Part shown: positions 11,323-22,100 of the stretch, one piece after another
Layout: every line of letters begins with the position of its first letter
Position numbering within the stretch: the first letter of the stretch is position 1
NCBI GenBank assembly: GCA_013400115.1
Contig: VXBP01008282.1
Coordinates: forward strand, 565,254 to 629,253
Source: Rhinopomastus cyanomelas
Lineage: Eukaryota > Chordata > Aves > Bucerotiformes > Rhinopomastidae
Direction: 5' to 3'
Length of the DNA stretch: 64,000 bases
Notes under the pieces: generated by a model
Told to the model about the DNA's origin: nothing
Databases searched by the model: none
Seen by the model: the letters and a program-made list of their open reading frames with translations, nothing else
Program-made: the position numbers and the translations under genes

Positions 11323-12075
11323 TACATGTGGCCAGTCACTGCCATCTCTGAGTCACTGATCAGCAGGAAGAGAGACTGTCATTTCTGCCACTGAGAAAAT
11401 CTGGGGATGCTCAAGTATTAAGGAGAGAAGGAGCCTTAGGAGAGGCATCTGAGAAATCCTTTGTGCTTAGCTGAACTGTCTGTTCTGAAGGAAGCAGAAG
11501 GACTCGAGAATCCTTAGACCTTGGGCAAGGAAGAGAGACTGGGTTCTTTCTGAAAGCATGTCTACTGCATCCAGGAATGCAGTTCCAGGTTCTGAGGAAT
11601 CAGGCCTGTCTGATCAGCATTTTGGTGGAGAAGCTATGCTGAAGAATTGAAGAGTTCATGGTCTGGACAGCCAATTGTTCTACGTCTGCAGATGAGAGTG
11701 GGTGACACACGAGGGGCCTGGAGGGTCTCTCTGAACAAATACAAGAGAGGGTGGTTGTACCCCTCTCTGCCTGACTGACATGTTCTTTCCCCAGGTCTCT
11801 AATGTGGCAAAACCCAAAGGCCAATATGGTAGTGATCTCCCATTGTATTTTTTTAGAATACGTGATGGCATTTGTGACCCAGCTTCTAGCTTGTGTGCAC
11901 TAACTTGCTTAACTTCTTCTTTCTTCTTTCTGTACACAGTTATAGAGTTAATAAACCCTTTTCCATTTTCCCTGAGCTACACATTGTCTGGCAAATTCTA
12001 TCCGAGATCTCATGGAGACCCAACTGCTTTGTTTTCTTTCCCTTTCTTTTTAGTTGTGGCCTTGAGCCCACTACA
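11323..12075 (+). mobile_element. LTR-like element, copy 2 (probable solo LTR)
   Basis: This is a diverged copy of the element at 1407-2087, in the opposite orientation. Shared blocks include CACTGATCAGCAGGAAGAGA, CTGGGGATGCTCAAGTATT, AGCAGAAGGACTC, TGGCATTTGTGAC and TGTGTGCACTAACTTGCTTA. AATAAA at 11950-11955 is followed 120 bases later by the end CCCACTACA. Copy 2 carries roughly 55-65 extra bases around 11430-11490. These features fit an LTR (U3, R with polyadenylation signal, U5) of an endogenous retrovirus-like family. No protein-coding internal region is present and no clear target-site duplication is visible. Confidence 0.68.
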
Positions 12076-12199
12076 GGAGTTTACAATGTAGTAAAGCAAA
12101 GCTCAGTGCTGTCTCAAATTCTAAGAAGAGACATAAAGTAGCATAAACAGTAAATAGAAATCTTGGGAGGGCAAGCAGAGGCAAGAAAAAGGGACATTT

Positions 12200-12284
12200 G
12201 ATGGGATCCTGCTGTGGCAGGGGGATTAGACTAGATGATCTTCTGAGGTCCCTTCCAATCCCTAAGGTTCTGTGATTCTGTGAC
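12200..12284 (+). mobile_element. CR1 LINE 3' UTR fragment
   Basis: A short sense CR1 tail with GGATCCTGCTGTGGCAGGGG, GACTAGATGATCTTC and CCTTCCAATCCC, ending in two octamer-like units with TGTG variants. Confidence 0.88.
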
Positions 12285-14900
12285 TCATTTCCCCTTTTCA
12301 GACTTGAGAAGCTTTGGGTTGTTTTATCTTTTTTGCCAAAATCATTGTTTTCTCAAAGTTTTGGTGTTCAGAATACTTTAGTCCTCAGAATCTGAAAACT
12401 GTTTAGAAGGGCTTGTATAACTTCAACATTTTTCTGCAGATCTCCAGAAGCTCTCTAAATGATTCCTTCGTATGAGTGGCTAGACAATTAGCACAGAATC
12501 TACAGCATCCTCTTTAAGCCACCTGGACTTGCATGTGCTACTGCATCCATCAAACTATCTACCTTCAAGAGTTAGCTACATTCAAGAATTAGAATTTTCT
12601 AACCAAAAAAACAGACTCAAGTGGATGTCTGCATAAACAGAAGGCATCACGGCCAGGCTGTCATGTTAGCATGAGAGCCCCTAGCAAGTTGCCTGGCTGA
12701 ACCAGTTGGCTCCAAGTATTGCTGACAATGAAATGGTGGGCCAGTGTAGAGATCCTGATCTTACACTCACTCTAGTTTTGGCTGCTTGAAACCTCAAAAT
12801 GAAAATTCCATGCATTTATATACATACAATGAGAGAAAATTGCAGTAAACTGTTCCAATATATTTTGTGCATATTGCAATGAAACACACAAGCTTTTTAA
12901 ATATTAAACTGCATAAAAACACAACGTTCTGGGGAAGGAACTCTGTAAGAAAAAAATAAAATAATAAGAAAATATTAAACATATGAATCAAACACTTTTC
13001 ATTTGCAGTCTGAAAAGCTGCACATAAAGCATGCTCTATTACAAGTGAAAAGGAAATCTAACAGAAAGACTCTCTCCCAAAGTCCCAGTCTCATTTCCCC
13101 CACAAGCATTTCCACTTAGAGAGACAGGAAAATACATATTAATAATTATCACTGGAGAGAGTTCCAGGAGCATTCACGTATTCTAGATTTGTCCTGGATG
13201 TCTGTCAGTACGTCAGAGGATACGAATGAATCACTACAAAGATCACTTGAGGAATGTGACATGAAAGGAAATTAGGAGTTCCCATGTTTAGTGCATAGCC
13301 TGTGTTGTGTTTTCCACAGACATACATAACAATGTACATGAATAGACAGCACTCTCTATATTACATTGAACATTTTGATTTCTTTGGTTAGATGAAAATG
13401 TGTCTTTAATATTCAGCAATGTTTTCAAAAGGTTCCAAATGCCCAAGCTCCCAACATTACATTGCAAAAGAAACCACAAAATCAGGTTTCAGGCACAGAT
13501 TTTATCTTCCATGAAAAGTATTTCCAATTACTTTTTAAAGACATCAGTAAAAATTAGAGCTGTGAAAATTCAGTGTACGTTCACTATCACAGAGCATTGC
13601 CTGACAGTGAGATACATCACTCCTATCTAATTCATATCTTTAATTTTCCAAAACCCTAATAAATCTCAAAGTTTTCCTTCAGAGTGATAGCGTCATTTAC
13701 TGATATATAAAAGAAATAAAACTGCTTCTGGTTTCAGAAGCTGATCCAAATCCTTCTCTCTGCTTTGTCCGTCTATATCCAGGGATTTTCTAATACAAAT
13801 TGGACATGTTTATTCTTCTTGCCGAAATCATGCCAAAGACTACAGGGCATGTTTCCACACACAAGGTATAAAAGAAGAAACATGGATAAAGCTGGGATTA
13901 CATTCAGTTTCTAGAGAAAACAACGTATTTTCTCTGTACATACTCTATCACAGGCGCTAAATACATTCCGTAAGGACTGATTCCCTTCTCTCTTAAAAAA
14001 TCAACTCCCTTTTTTATGGAGACAGAGACTCTGCTGGAACCCATCCACACAGCTGCATTAACTCAAGTTTCCCATTGTACTTTGTCACTCCAGCTTAGTG
14101 TCAAAAACACTGAACTCCCACTGACATCTCTGGCAAGAGTTTGTGACATGTTTCGTGTCACCAAATGGTAGTGAAGGTTAGAACATTTGTGACTTCCTCA
14201 TAAGCTCTCCAAAACCCAGCAGAAGCTTCTGATTTACCCACTGACTTTTGCCTTGCCTGCCAAGGTCAAGTGTCCACTTTGCCTTAAGTTCCTGATGAAC
14301 ATCTACAGTGATGCACAGAGCCTGCACCTCAGCAGCTTTGGAACCACAAAGCTCTTTCCGACTGATTATTTTAACAGCTTAATCTGTTACGGGACTTGCT
14401 GCAGCCTGAAGTAGATAAAGTCATCCAAGAGAACTAGGTAACCTACCTCTGCAAAGAGTTTTCTGCAAGACTTGTAGATGAAAGTGAAAGTGACTACAGG
14501 GAATTTATCTTCTAATGCAAACACAATTATGGTCTGATTCACCTTTCCAGACTGAAAATTTCACAATTCCATTGAATTCATTGGAATGATGCTGAAATAA
14601 AATTGGGCTAGTAACACACTGGGGGTGTTTGCATTTCAGCAGCAGTGAAAGAAAGCAGGCAATTATTTGCTAGCTTGAAAGAGGGAGGAAGGCAGAAACA
14701 TTATTTAAAGTGGACTCATAATTTAGAACTAAACTGTATAAAGTTAAGTTTAGGTTTAAGTGAAAATAGTAAGAATATTCTCTAGCTCCATCACATAACG
14801 TCCCTTCTCCAGTCCCTACTAGGTGAGAAAGAAACAGCTCTGTGGGGCATTTCCTTTCCCACATGTCCTAAACAACCCTGAGCCTACAGGAACTGGTGGA
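12285..14900. other. Unique AT-rich DNA, no gene seen
   Basis: This 2.6-kb stretch shows no recognisable repeat, exon or structured element. Small open frames in several registers have no known domain and are treated as chance. Confidence 0.45.
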
Positions 14901-15000
14901 CCGACTGTATGACTTGGTCTGGGTGATCCTGCTGTGGCAGGGGGATGGGACTGGATGATCTTTCGACGTCCCTTCCAATCCCTAATGATTCTATGATTCT
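14901..15000 (+). mobile_element. CR1 LINE 3' UTR fragment
   Basis: A sense CR1 tail with GACTTGGTCTGGGTGATCC, GTGGCAGGGGGATGGGAC and TTCCAATCCCTAATGATTC, ending in two octamer units. Confidence 0.9.
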
Positions 15001-16185
15001 AATATGAGCAAATTCTTTACTGCTGCACCCTCTGCCAAGGAAAATTAAACTTTAACTTGTGAACTTGTGAAATTCTCTGGACAAAATTGATACTGACTTT
15101 GCATGTCCATTGCTGAAGATCAAGTTTTAAAGACTTTCAATAGCATATTTCTTGGAGTGCATTAGAAAAGTCTAATTTCTTACACTAGAGTTGATGTTGA
15201 TACTTGTGCCATGGCTTTTGACAATAAATGTCAAAATGAAGACCACAGCAGAAATGAGCACTCTCATCTGCAGGAACTTTGTAAAACTCAGACTGAAGTG
15301 TAGTCAGTATTAAGATGGCTTTGATTTTTTAGCACTAGGATACAATTTTCCCATTCAGAATCCCTAGATATTTGTCTTCCATCCAGCAAGGAGTAAGACA
15401 AGTGAACAGAACTGAAAGGGTTAGCTGTCCACTGCCTACTCACACACATCTTCAGCCCTTAGATCTCAAACGCAGCAGGGAATAACCTTGGACTGGCAGA
15501 AAGCTCAACTGGCTCATTGTGCTACATCTTTTCTATCTTTACTGTCTCAGAATCTTGGAAACTATTTGCTAATTTAATTTGTTGTGATTAATACATTGTT
15601 CCAGTGCTTCCCGCTGTTATAGTCTGCAGGAGAATTTAGTTATAATGATGGCTAAACTCAACAGAAAATTGTAACAACAGGAATTATAGCACCATTATGC
15701 AGAAACGTCTAGCAAATTATGCAATTGTATCTACCACAATATAAATCTCAAATACACTAAACCTCTCTTTGTTTCTTTGAAACTGCTAGCCTGGGCGTCA
15801 GCCAAAATGTAAAATTCACAAAGGCAATTAATTTTCTTTATTTTTTTTTTAATCCTGTGAGCTTTTCAGAAGACTGTTAGCTGAAGCTCTAGGTCTGCAG
15901 TAGCCCTGTTGCTAGAAAAATTGCGTTTGCTTACAAAAACTGGATGCTCATTGCAGGCTCTAAGTAGCATCACAAATATGACTCAAATGTCTTAGAAACC
16001 AGTAATAATAAGCAGGCATTCCAGAACTATTTATAAGTGCATAACAATTAGGGGGAAACCCCTAATTGCTTATCAAGCCTGTTCTGCTGCTGGCATGTAT
16101 CGCAGTCACAAGTAATGTCACTTCCTGGAAGAACCATCATCTACTTCCTCCTTGCATCTAATCTATCTGATTCTTAAAGAAAATA
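15001..16185. other. Unique DNA with one notable hairpin
   Basis: No gene or dispersed repeat is recognised. The only structural feature is the hairpin at 16041-16073. A T-rich run lies at 15837-15851. Confidence 0.45.
16041..16073. repeat. Long near-perfect hairpin with GAAA loop
   Basis: CAATTAGGGG (16045-16054) pairs exactly with CCCCTAATTG (16059-16068) around GAAA, a GNRA-type tetraloop if transcribed from the plus strand. After one bulged C, ATAA pairs with TTAT for four more base pairs. A further CAGAAC (16022-16027 region) can pair with GTTCTG just past 16079. The geometry suits a small structured RNA or a protein-bound palindrome, but no known RNA family is recognised. Confidence 0.55.
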
Positions 16186-16358
16186 GGATGGTTCAGGTTG
16201 GAAAAGACATTGAAGTTCGAGTCCCACCATCAACCTAACTCTACCAAGCCCACCACTAAACTTCAAACACCGTGTCTATATGACTTTTAAAAACACCCAG
16301 GGATGGTGACTCAAGCACCTCCATTAGGCAGCCTGCTCCATGTCTGAGGATCAGTTCT
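16186..16358 (-). mobile_element. Old CR1 LINE 3'-end fragment
   Basis: Antisense to an older CR1 type: AGGATGGTTCAGGTTGGAAA, then CACCATCAACCTAAC, CAAGCCCACCACTAAAC and CCAGGGATGGTGACTCAAGC. It is more diverged than the main group and lacks a preserved octamer tail. Confidence 0.78.
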
Positions 16359-16366
16359 CTTCTTGT

Positions 16367-16414
16367 GATCTTTCGAGGTCCCTTCCAATCCCTAATGATT
16401 CTGTGATTCTATGA
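16367..16414 (+). mobile_element. Very short CR1 3' end
   Basis: Only the last 48 bases of CR1 remain, from GATCTTTCGAGGTCCC to two octamer units. It lies about ten bases beyond an older CR1 in the opposite orientation. Confidence 0.88.
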
Positions 16415-18371
16415 ATACAACGATACACCGTGCATCCATCACTACCTGCACCCTGCCCTCCTAAGCCTTCCAGATTTCCAGCGCAGCTTTGATCACCTGC
16501 TGGACACGACATGACTGCTCTAACCTGCTCTTTTATCAGTTGCTAGCAGGACAGAAAGAGATGAATGCAGAGAGGCAAAAACAAGGAAAATAAGGCAAAG
16601 AAAAAAGGAGCTGTGTTGTTTGTAGGAGGGGACACTTGTGACAGAAATGAAATGCATCCTGTTGGAAGGAGGAATACAAAGAGTATCTCGGGTTTGTGGC
16701 TTTCTGCCAGACGTTGTGTGTGCCTGAGCAGCTACTCCACTCACATATTTCAACAAAATGGTCTGTGTTACAGCACTCTGTGTCTTTGATTCCAACCACA
16801 TGTCAGGCAGCTTTCCAACGTGGGGATCGTGGTACGATGCTAATTTCAGCTCACTTCCATGGTGGCACTTTGACACAATGTTCCTGTGCTTGGATCAGCT
16901 AGGAAATAACAGCTATGGTTATTTTTTTATATTTTTGTTTTATTTATTTATTTTATATTAATATTTTATATTTATGGTTTTATTTTTATATTATGGTTTC
17001 ACGTGAAACTTCAACCTGCGAAACTATTTCTTTATAAATTTATGCATTTGACTTTCAGGAGTTGATTTTATTCATTTCTTCACTAAGACACATATTAGTA
17101 TTATCTCCAAGGACTCATTATGGGCTCTTGTGGGCATATGTCTGCACTCAAAACAAAACCAGCACATTTCCTTACAGAGATGCCACGCTTCTGCAGTCTC
17201 CTGCAGAGACAATTACAAACTACCACAATCATTTATTGCAACAATTGTAATTTCTAATTTAGATTATAACTATTATTATTATTACTATAAATATGATAAC
17301 AATTAGAAAGATAATTGAAACTCCTAAATTGACAGTGGTTCTGCAGCATGAATTTAGGAGTCAGACCAGTCATTAGGAGATACAGGGTTTTGTCTAAATC
17401 CATGACTCTGTCTTTTAAACATCTGACTCTCTGGAACTGAGTAAGGCTTGGCAACAGCTACACAAGCCAGAACACACTCATTTCAAGAAACTTCATTTAA
17501 ATCTATACACAGAGTGTGCTGGGCACTTTACAGCCTATCTATGGCTATAAAGACACTGCTCATGGCCCAGAGAGTTTCTACGCTCACTTGAGGACTTGGA
17601 GAATTGAGTGGAAAGAACACAATAAAAAGAAAACTGAGTTTTATAGGGTAGCTACTACACAGTTAACAATATGAACAATGGATAATGTTTATTATACATT
17701 TGGAACACGAATTTGGAAAGGCAACCCACACGACTCAACACAAAAACTACTCCTAATGTGCTAGCCTGTATGTTGAATTAAAGTTGAAACTTATGTAAGG
17801 TCTTGATTTTGTGAGAGACTTATTAAAATTGCAATCCTCTCTTTTTTATTTGACTTTTGCTGGATTATTGGGTTTTTTTTTTCCCAAAGAGGAGGTCATG
17901 TAATTATTATACATGGCTCTTCATTGCCCCTTTGAGATTTTCTGAATATGAATAAATTATTACTATTCAAAATTTCACATTGGCACATCACTTCTGAGGA
18001 ATCTCATCAGCTCTTCGTTCATTTTGAATTCCATCATTTGCCTTTTTATTAACTACAGAAATCAACATTCAAATAAACTACTACTTATCTATTTTTAGAT
18101 TTCAATTGGAGGAAAATAAATACATTTTTGATGTAAGGGGAGAAAAACCAGTCCCACCGGTTGGATAAATCTTGCACTTCCCAAAGACCCCTTACAGATC
18201 GTGTAACAAATACAGAGCAGTAGGAAAGACTCCACAATTTCATACAAAGGCCTTCAAGCAGGGAGAGGTAAGGTCATAATGTATAAATATTTTCAAGGAT
18301 TTCAAAGTGAATGAAGGAAAAGCAGTCACTTCTATGGCTGAAAAGAATAATTCTCCCCACTGAAGGAATCA
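16415..18371. other. Unique AT-rich DNA, no gene seen
   Basis: Overlapping frames on both strands at 16520-16961 show no known domain. An AT-rich low-complexity tract and a short ATT run (17271-17285) are present. Confidence 0.45.
16918..17000. repeat. AT-rich low-complexity tract
   Basis: Degenerate TTTAT and TTTATA units make up about 80 bases with almost no G or C. Confidence 0.8.
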
Positions 18372-18453
18372 CTGGATGAAATTCTATGGTCTGGGTTACT
18401 CATGAGGTCAGACTAAAACATTATAATAATGACTTTCTGGCCTTAAGCCTGCA
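18372..18453 (+). mobile_element. Ancient CR1 tail of the reptile/bird type
   Basis: The series TGGATGAAATTCTATGG, then GAGGTCAGACTA, ATTATAATAATGAC and TTTCTGGCCTTAA follows the CR1 3' end known from turtles and crocodilians (GTCAGACTAGATGATCA..., then CCCTTCTGGCCTT). The match is diverged but ordered over about 80 bases. The insertion probably predates birds. Confidence 0.65.
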
Positions 18454-19103
18454 AATCACCCTACCCAAGGATGGCAATTCAAAGAGACAATTATACCTGA
18501 GGGAAAAGCAGTTTAAGAGAGATATTTTTAAGAAATTCTTAACAGCAAAAACCTTGATATCCATGATTTTTAATGATCTCTAGCCTCCCTCCTTACCCCC
18601 ATCCTTTCTTCATGAAGAAAATAGAAATGTCCAAAAACAACTACTCCTGTCATTCAACACCCAGAGCAACACAGAATCTAGTGATGTCCTGAGAACTAGA
18701 AATAATTACAGCTACTCCCTTTTATAGCAGAGAGAGATTTATAGTGCAGGCACCTTGTCATAGCTGTGCTATAATACATCACTTTTCAGGAGTCTTAATC
18801 AGCCCAGAGACTCCATAAAATTTCTCTACCAACAAAAATTAAGTGTGGTCATACTGAATCCAAAGCAGCACCCTCATGTCTTAAAACATGGTAATTTCTG
18901 CATTGCTAATGAAAAACTGATGTCTAAAACATCATCGTGAGAACTGCTAAGCTCAGGCTGCACTCCTCTCCGTGCCTGTTTCTTCCCCCTGGAAATTCAC
19001 ATTCAAAGTAGCTGCATGTTCCATCTTCAGCAACTTAGAATTACAAACTGTCAGGAGAAGGTTAGATTAAGAGGTTAGTGAATATATTGTATGAGTAATC
19101 CTG
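18454..19103. other. Unique DNA, no gene seen
   Basis: No coding or repeat feature is recognised between two old CR1 tails. Confidence 0.4.
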
Positions 19104-19172
19104 CAGAATGCAAAGGTCAGACTAGGGGGCCCAAAGGACTCTTTTCTCTGCTTCTAATATCTGTGATTCACT
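19104..19172 (+). mobile_element. Possible ancient CR1 tail
   Basis: AAAGGTCAGACTAGGGGGCC, then CAAAGGACTCTTTTC, CTTCTAATATCTGTGATTC resembles an eroded CR1 3' end (GGTCAGACTAGATG..., then a GATTC-type tail). The match is weaker than at 18372-18453. Confidence 0.45.
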
Positions 19173-22100
19173 GACCTGCTACTCTTCCAGAGAAAATTCA
19201 ACAATTCTTACTTCTTTGCTTCTGTTCACGTAACCCAACGGGGAAGTAACCATGTGAAAGTCCAAATTATAAGCAAGAGAAAAAGCAGAAATAGTGCACA
19301 TGTAGAAAGTGACAACACATGCCTCATATATGGATCAGGGACCAGGCTTACACAGGTATGTACCTGCCAAAAATGCAAATATATGCTTGCTGAGATTAAC
19401 AAAACATTAGATAACTGGATGCTATTGAAAATCTGCATCTCAATGTCTATAAATACCCCTGTAAGTCCACCACTTGTGTTTTTTTCATTGTATAAAGAAC
19501 TGAGCCTCTCTGGATGGCTTTCAGGTAGAAAGAAGTGAAAATCAAATGGTGGAGTGCATGCATGCCTCTGCAACACTTCTGATTTGAGGAAATAGCAATA
19601 TAATAGGATTGCATCAATAATAGCTGTGCTTGAGGTATTGTTGTCAGCTCATGGATGCAACAGTGACAGCTAAGTGAGGAAACAAAACGTGGCTGCTCGG
19701 TACGTACCACGACTCGCGACGCTCACAGAAACACCATCTCACTGATCTCAGTACTTCCTGAAATACAAGAGGTGAGTTTAAGAGGAATTGAAAGGAACTC
19801 CAACACTCGATGCACTTGTGCAATGTAGCTCACCAATGTGCTTTCCTCATCCCGAGAAGTACTGCTGGAGAGCACAAGGCAGTCATCTTTCTGGCTTTGG
19901 TTGAGTATCCCACATATGAAACACAGGAAACAGACACATCTCCACATCTTTTCATTTTCAGCATCATTATTTTCTGTTTGTCAAGACAGCTTTTTGAAGG
20001 CCTGTTCTCAGGTTTCTTCAATTTCCTAAATATTGTCTACCCTTCACATGTTCTTCTTAGCTTGACATTCAGTCTGCATTTGCCCCTTTCCCTACCACCC
20101 ACACCAACGGCCACTGCCCTTTCCCCTCAAAAAGAAGAACTTAGTGAGTGGATGAATTTTTGCCTCCAGCATTTGTATGTGCTTCCCTCTGGGCAACCTG
20201 AAATGCAGTGGGACACACTGCGGTCTGTTCTTCCTCTGCTTTACTCCAGTTCTTCTCCCTTTCTTCATGTAACTCTATCCACACCAGGAATAAAAATTTC
20301 TAGAAGGCACTTACATTGACGTTATGCTTTTGCCTGTCTGCCTATAAAAGTCTGTCTCTGTTATCAACATACAGAACTTTAAGGTTACTTTGGGGGATGG
20401 AATGTAATGGGATGTAAACACAGTCTTCTTTGAGACCTCAGCCTTTAAAAAACTGCTCAGTTACTGCAAAACATCATGTTATTTTGAGTTTAAATTTCTT
20501 GAGATGTCAATATCTTGTCCTAGCTGGGAAGAAAATTGCTATAATTTGACCAGCATGCATAAGCCCACTTAAAGATCAGTAGCCAGGTTCCCTTCAGCTA
20601 AGTTCTCTGAGAGGTCTCATCTCATGCATGTTCCCAGAGCTTCCCTAAAAATTACTAACTTCAGACAAAATGGATTTATCAGTTTATTCAGGATTTTGTT
20701 TAAAACACAGCTAGGAATAACATCAACTTTTACAAGATAATAATGTTGTAGAAGTTGTTGTAGAGAGCTTGTTTAGAAAGGAGGGAAATGGCTCTGCTGC
20801 TCCCTTGAGCCCTGGGGGAAAAGTCTTAGAGCTGCACTTCTCACTTTCCATGGGAAGGCTCAGTCTCTAGGTTACAGAGTTCACCTTTGTGAAAACATTG
20901 ACAGTCCCCTGCACCTCTTGACTGAAGCTGTGTGAAAAAAACAGGTAAGAACTGCATGTATCATGGTGATGAAAAGAAGAAAGAGGAAGAACAAGAGAAT
21001 GCCTGTTTCTGCAGTGTAGTGGTTAGCCCACGGATCAGTAGTGGAAGAATAAGAACTAAGGTACCAGGCACAGCTCCCATCTAGCACAGAACAGCAGTGC
21101 TAGGAGCAAGAATCAGAATACAGGCGTTTCTGCTTCAGCATAAACAAGTCAGGGCTTACAGATTCCTAACTCTCCCATTCTTGCTTCCATTTCAGCTTTC
21201 ATTTCCCAAAGTGCAAAGGTTAACACCTGACCTTGTTATCCGTACTCACAGGTCCTGAGCTGAGAGCAACGAAGCCAATCATGAGGATCAGACATTATGA
21301 GACACAGCTTAAAAATCAAAATGCAGCCAATACCTAAACCATAAGCATCTCCTTTGTCCCAATGCCTGTGAGCACCCAGTGTACATTAAACTGCAGAGAA
21401 TTACTGGTCACTGTAGCTGATCTTTATTTCCCCAAGCAGAAGACTCCAGTTTTGATTTTCATATTTTAGCCTTGTGATTGAGTGCTCACAGATGACTCCT
21501 ACCACACGGGCTGTGGAGGTCCCTTCCCAATCAGTGAACAGGAAAATGCCACCCAGTTTTCCCACTGAGTGTGAACACGCTGTGTGGATACCTCTTTTAT
21601 CATTGTCATTCTGCCACAACATTATTTCCTGCGTTATTTGGGTTCTCAGTGTATCAGGTCATCAGCTGTGCAGTCGTTTGTCAGAAAGTTGTCTTAAACT
21701 AATCAAATACAAAAGATTACAGCCTCCACATTAGGGAATATCAGTGCAGGGAATCTGCTCAGTGCCACCTGTTCTCCCACAGCCATGTATCTCTGCAGTG
21801 CACTATTATCATTGCTCTTAGCAAGCCGTAAGCTTTGAGCTGAATGTTCATGGCCTTAGGACTGACGGTTGCCAGCCTTGCTCTGCCTGAGCTTTCCTGA
21901 CCTGCCTGCAGCATTAGTTTGCTTGGTTGACACCATAGCAACAACTATTTTAATTGTCTAGGTCTGTGTGGTTAATTTGTGCATCCTTGTGTGATATCAC
22001 CATAGTCTTACAAGTCTCAAGTAATAATACAGCTTGGTGATGACAAAGAGCACAAAGAAATCCTACCTAAAGTACTTTAAATACGCCAAGTACACTGTGA

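Noticed and set aside
16520..16876. Overlapping frames on both strands as an exon cluster
   Set aside because: Open in many registers at once, with no homology or splice pattern.
19810..20319. 169-codon open frame as a protein gene
   Set aside because: Composition is hydrophobic and Ser/Pro-rich with no domain, overlapping frames are open in other registers, and no splice or promoter context is visible.
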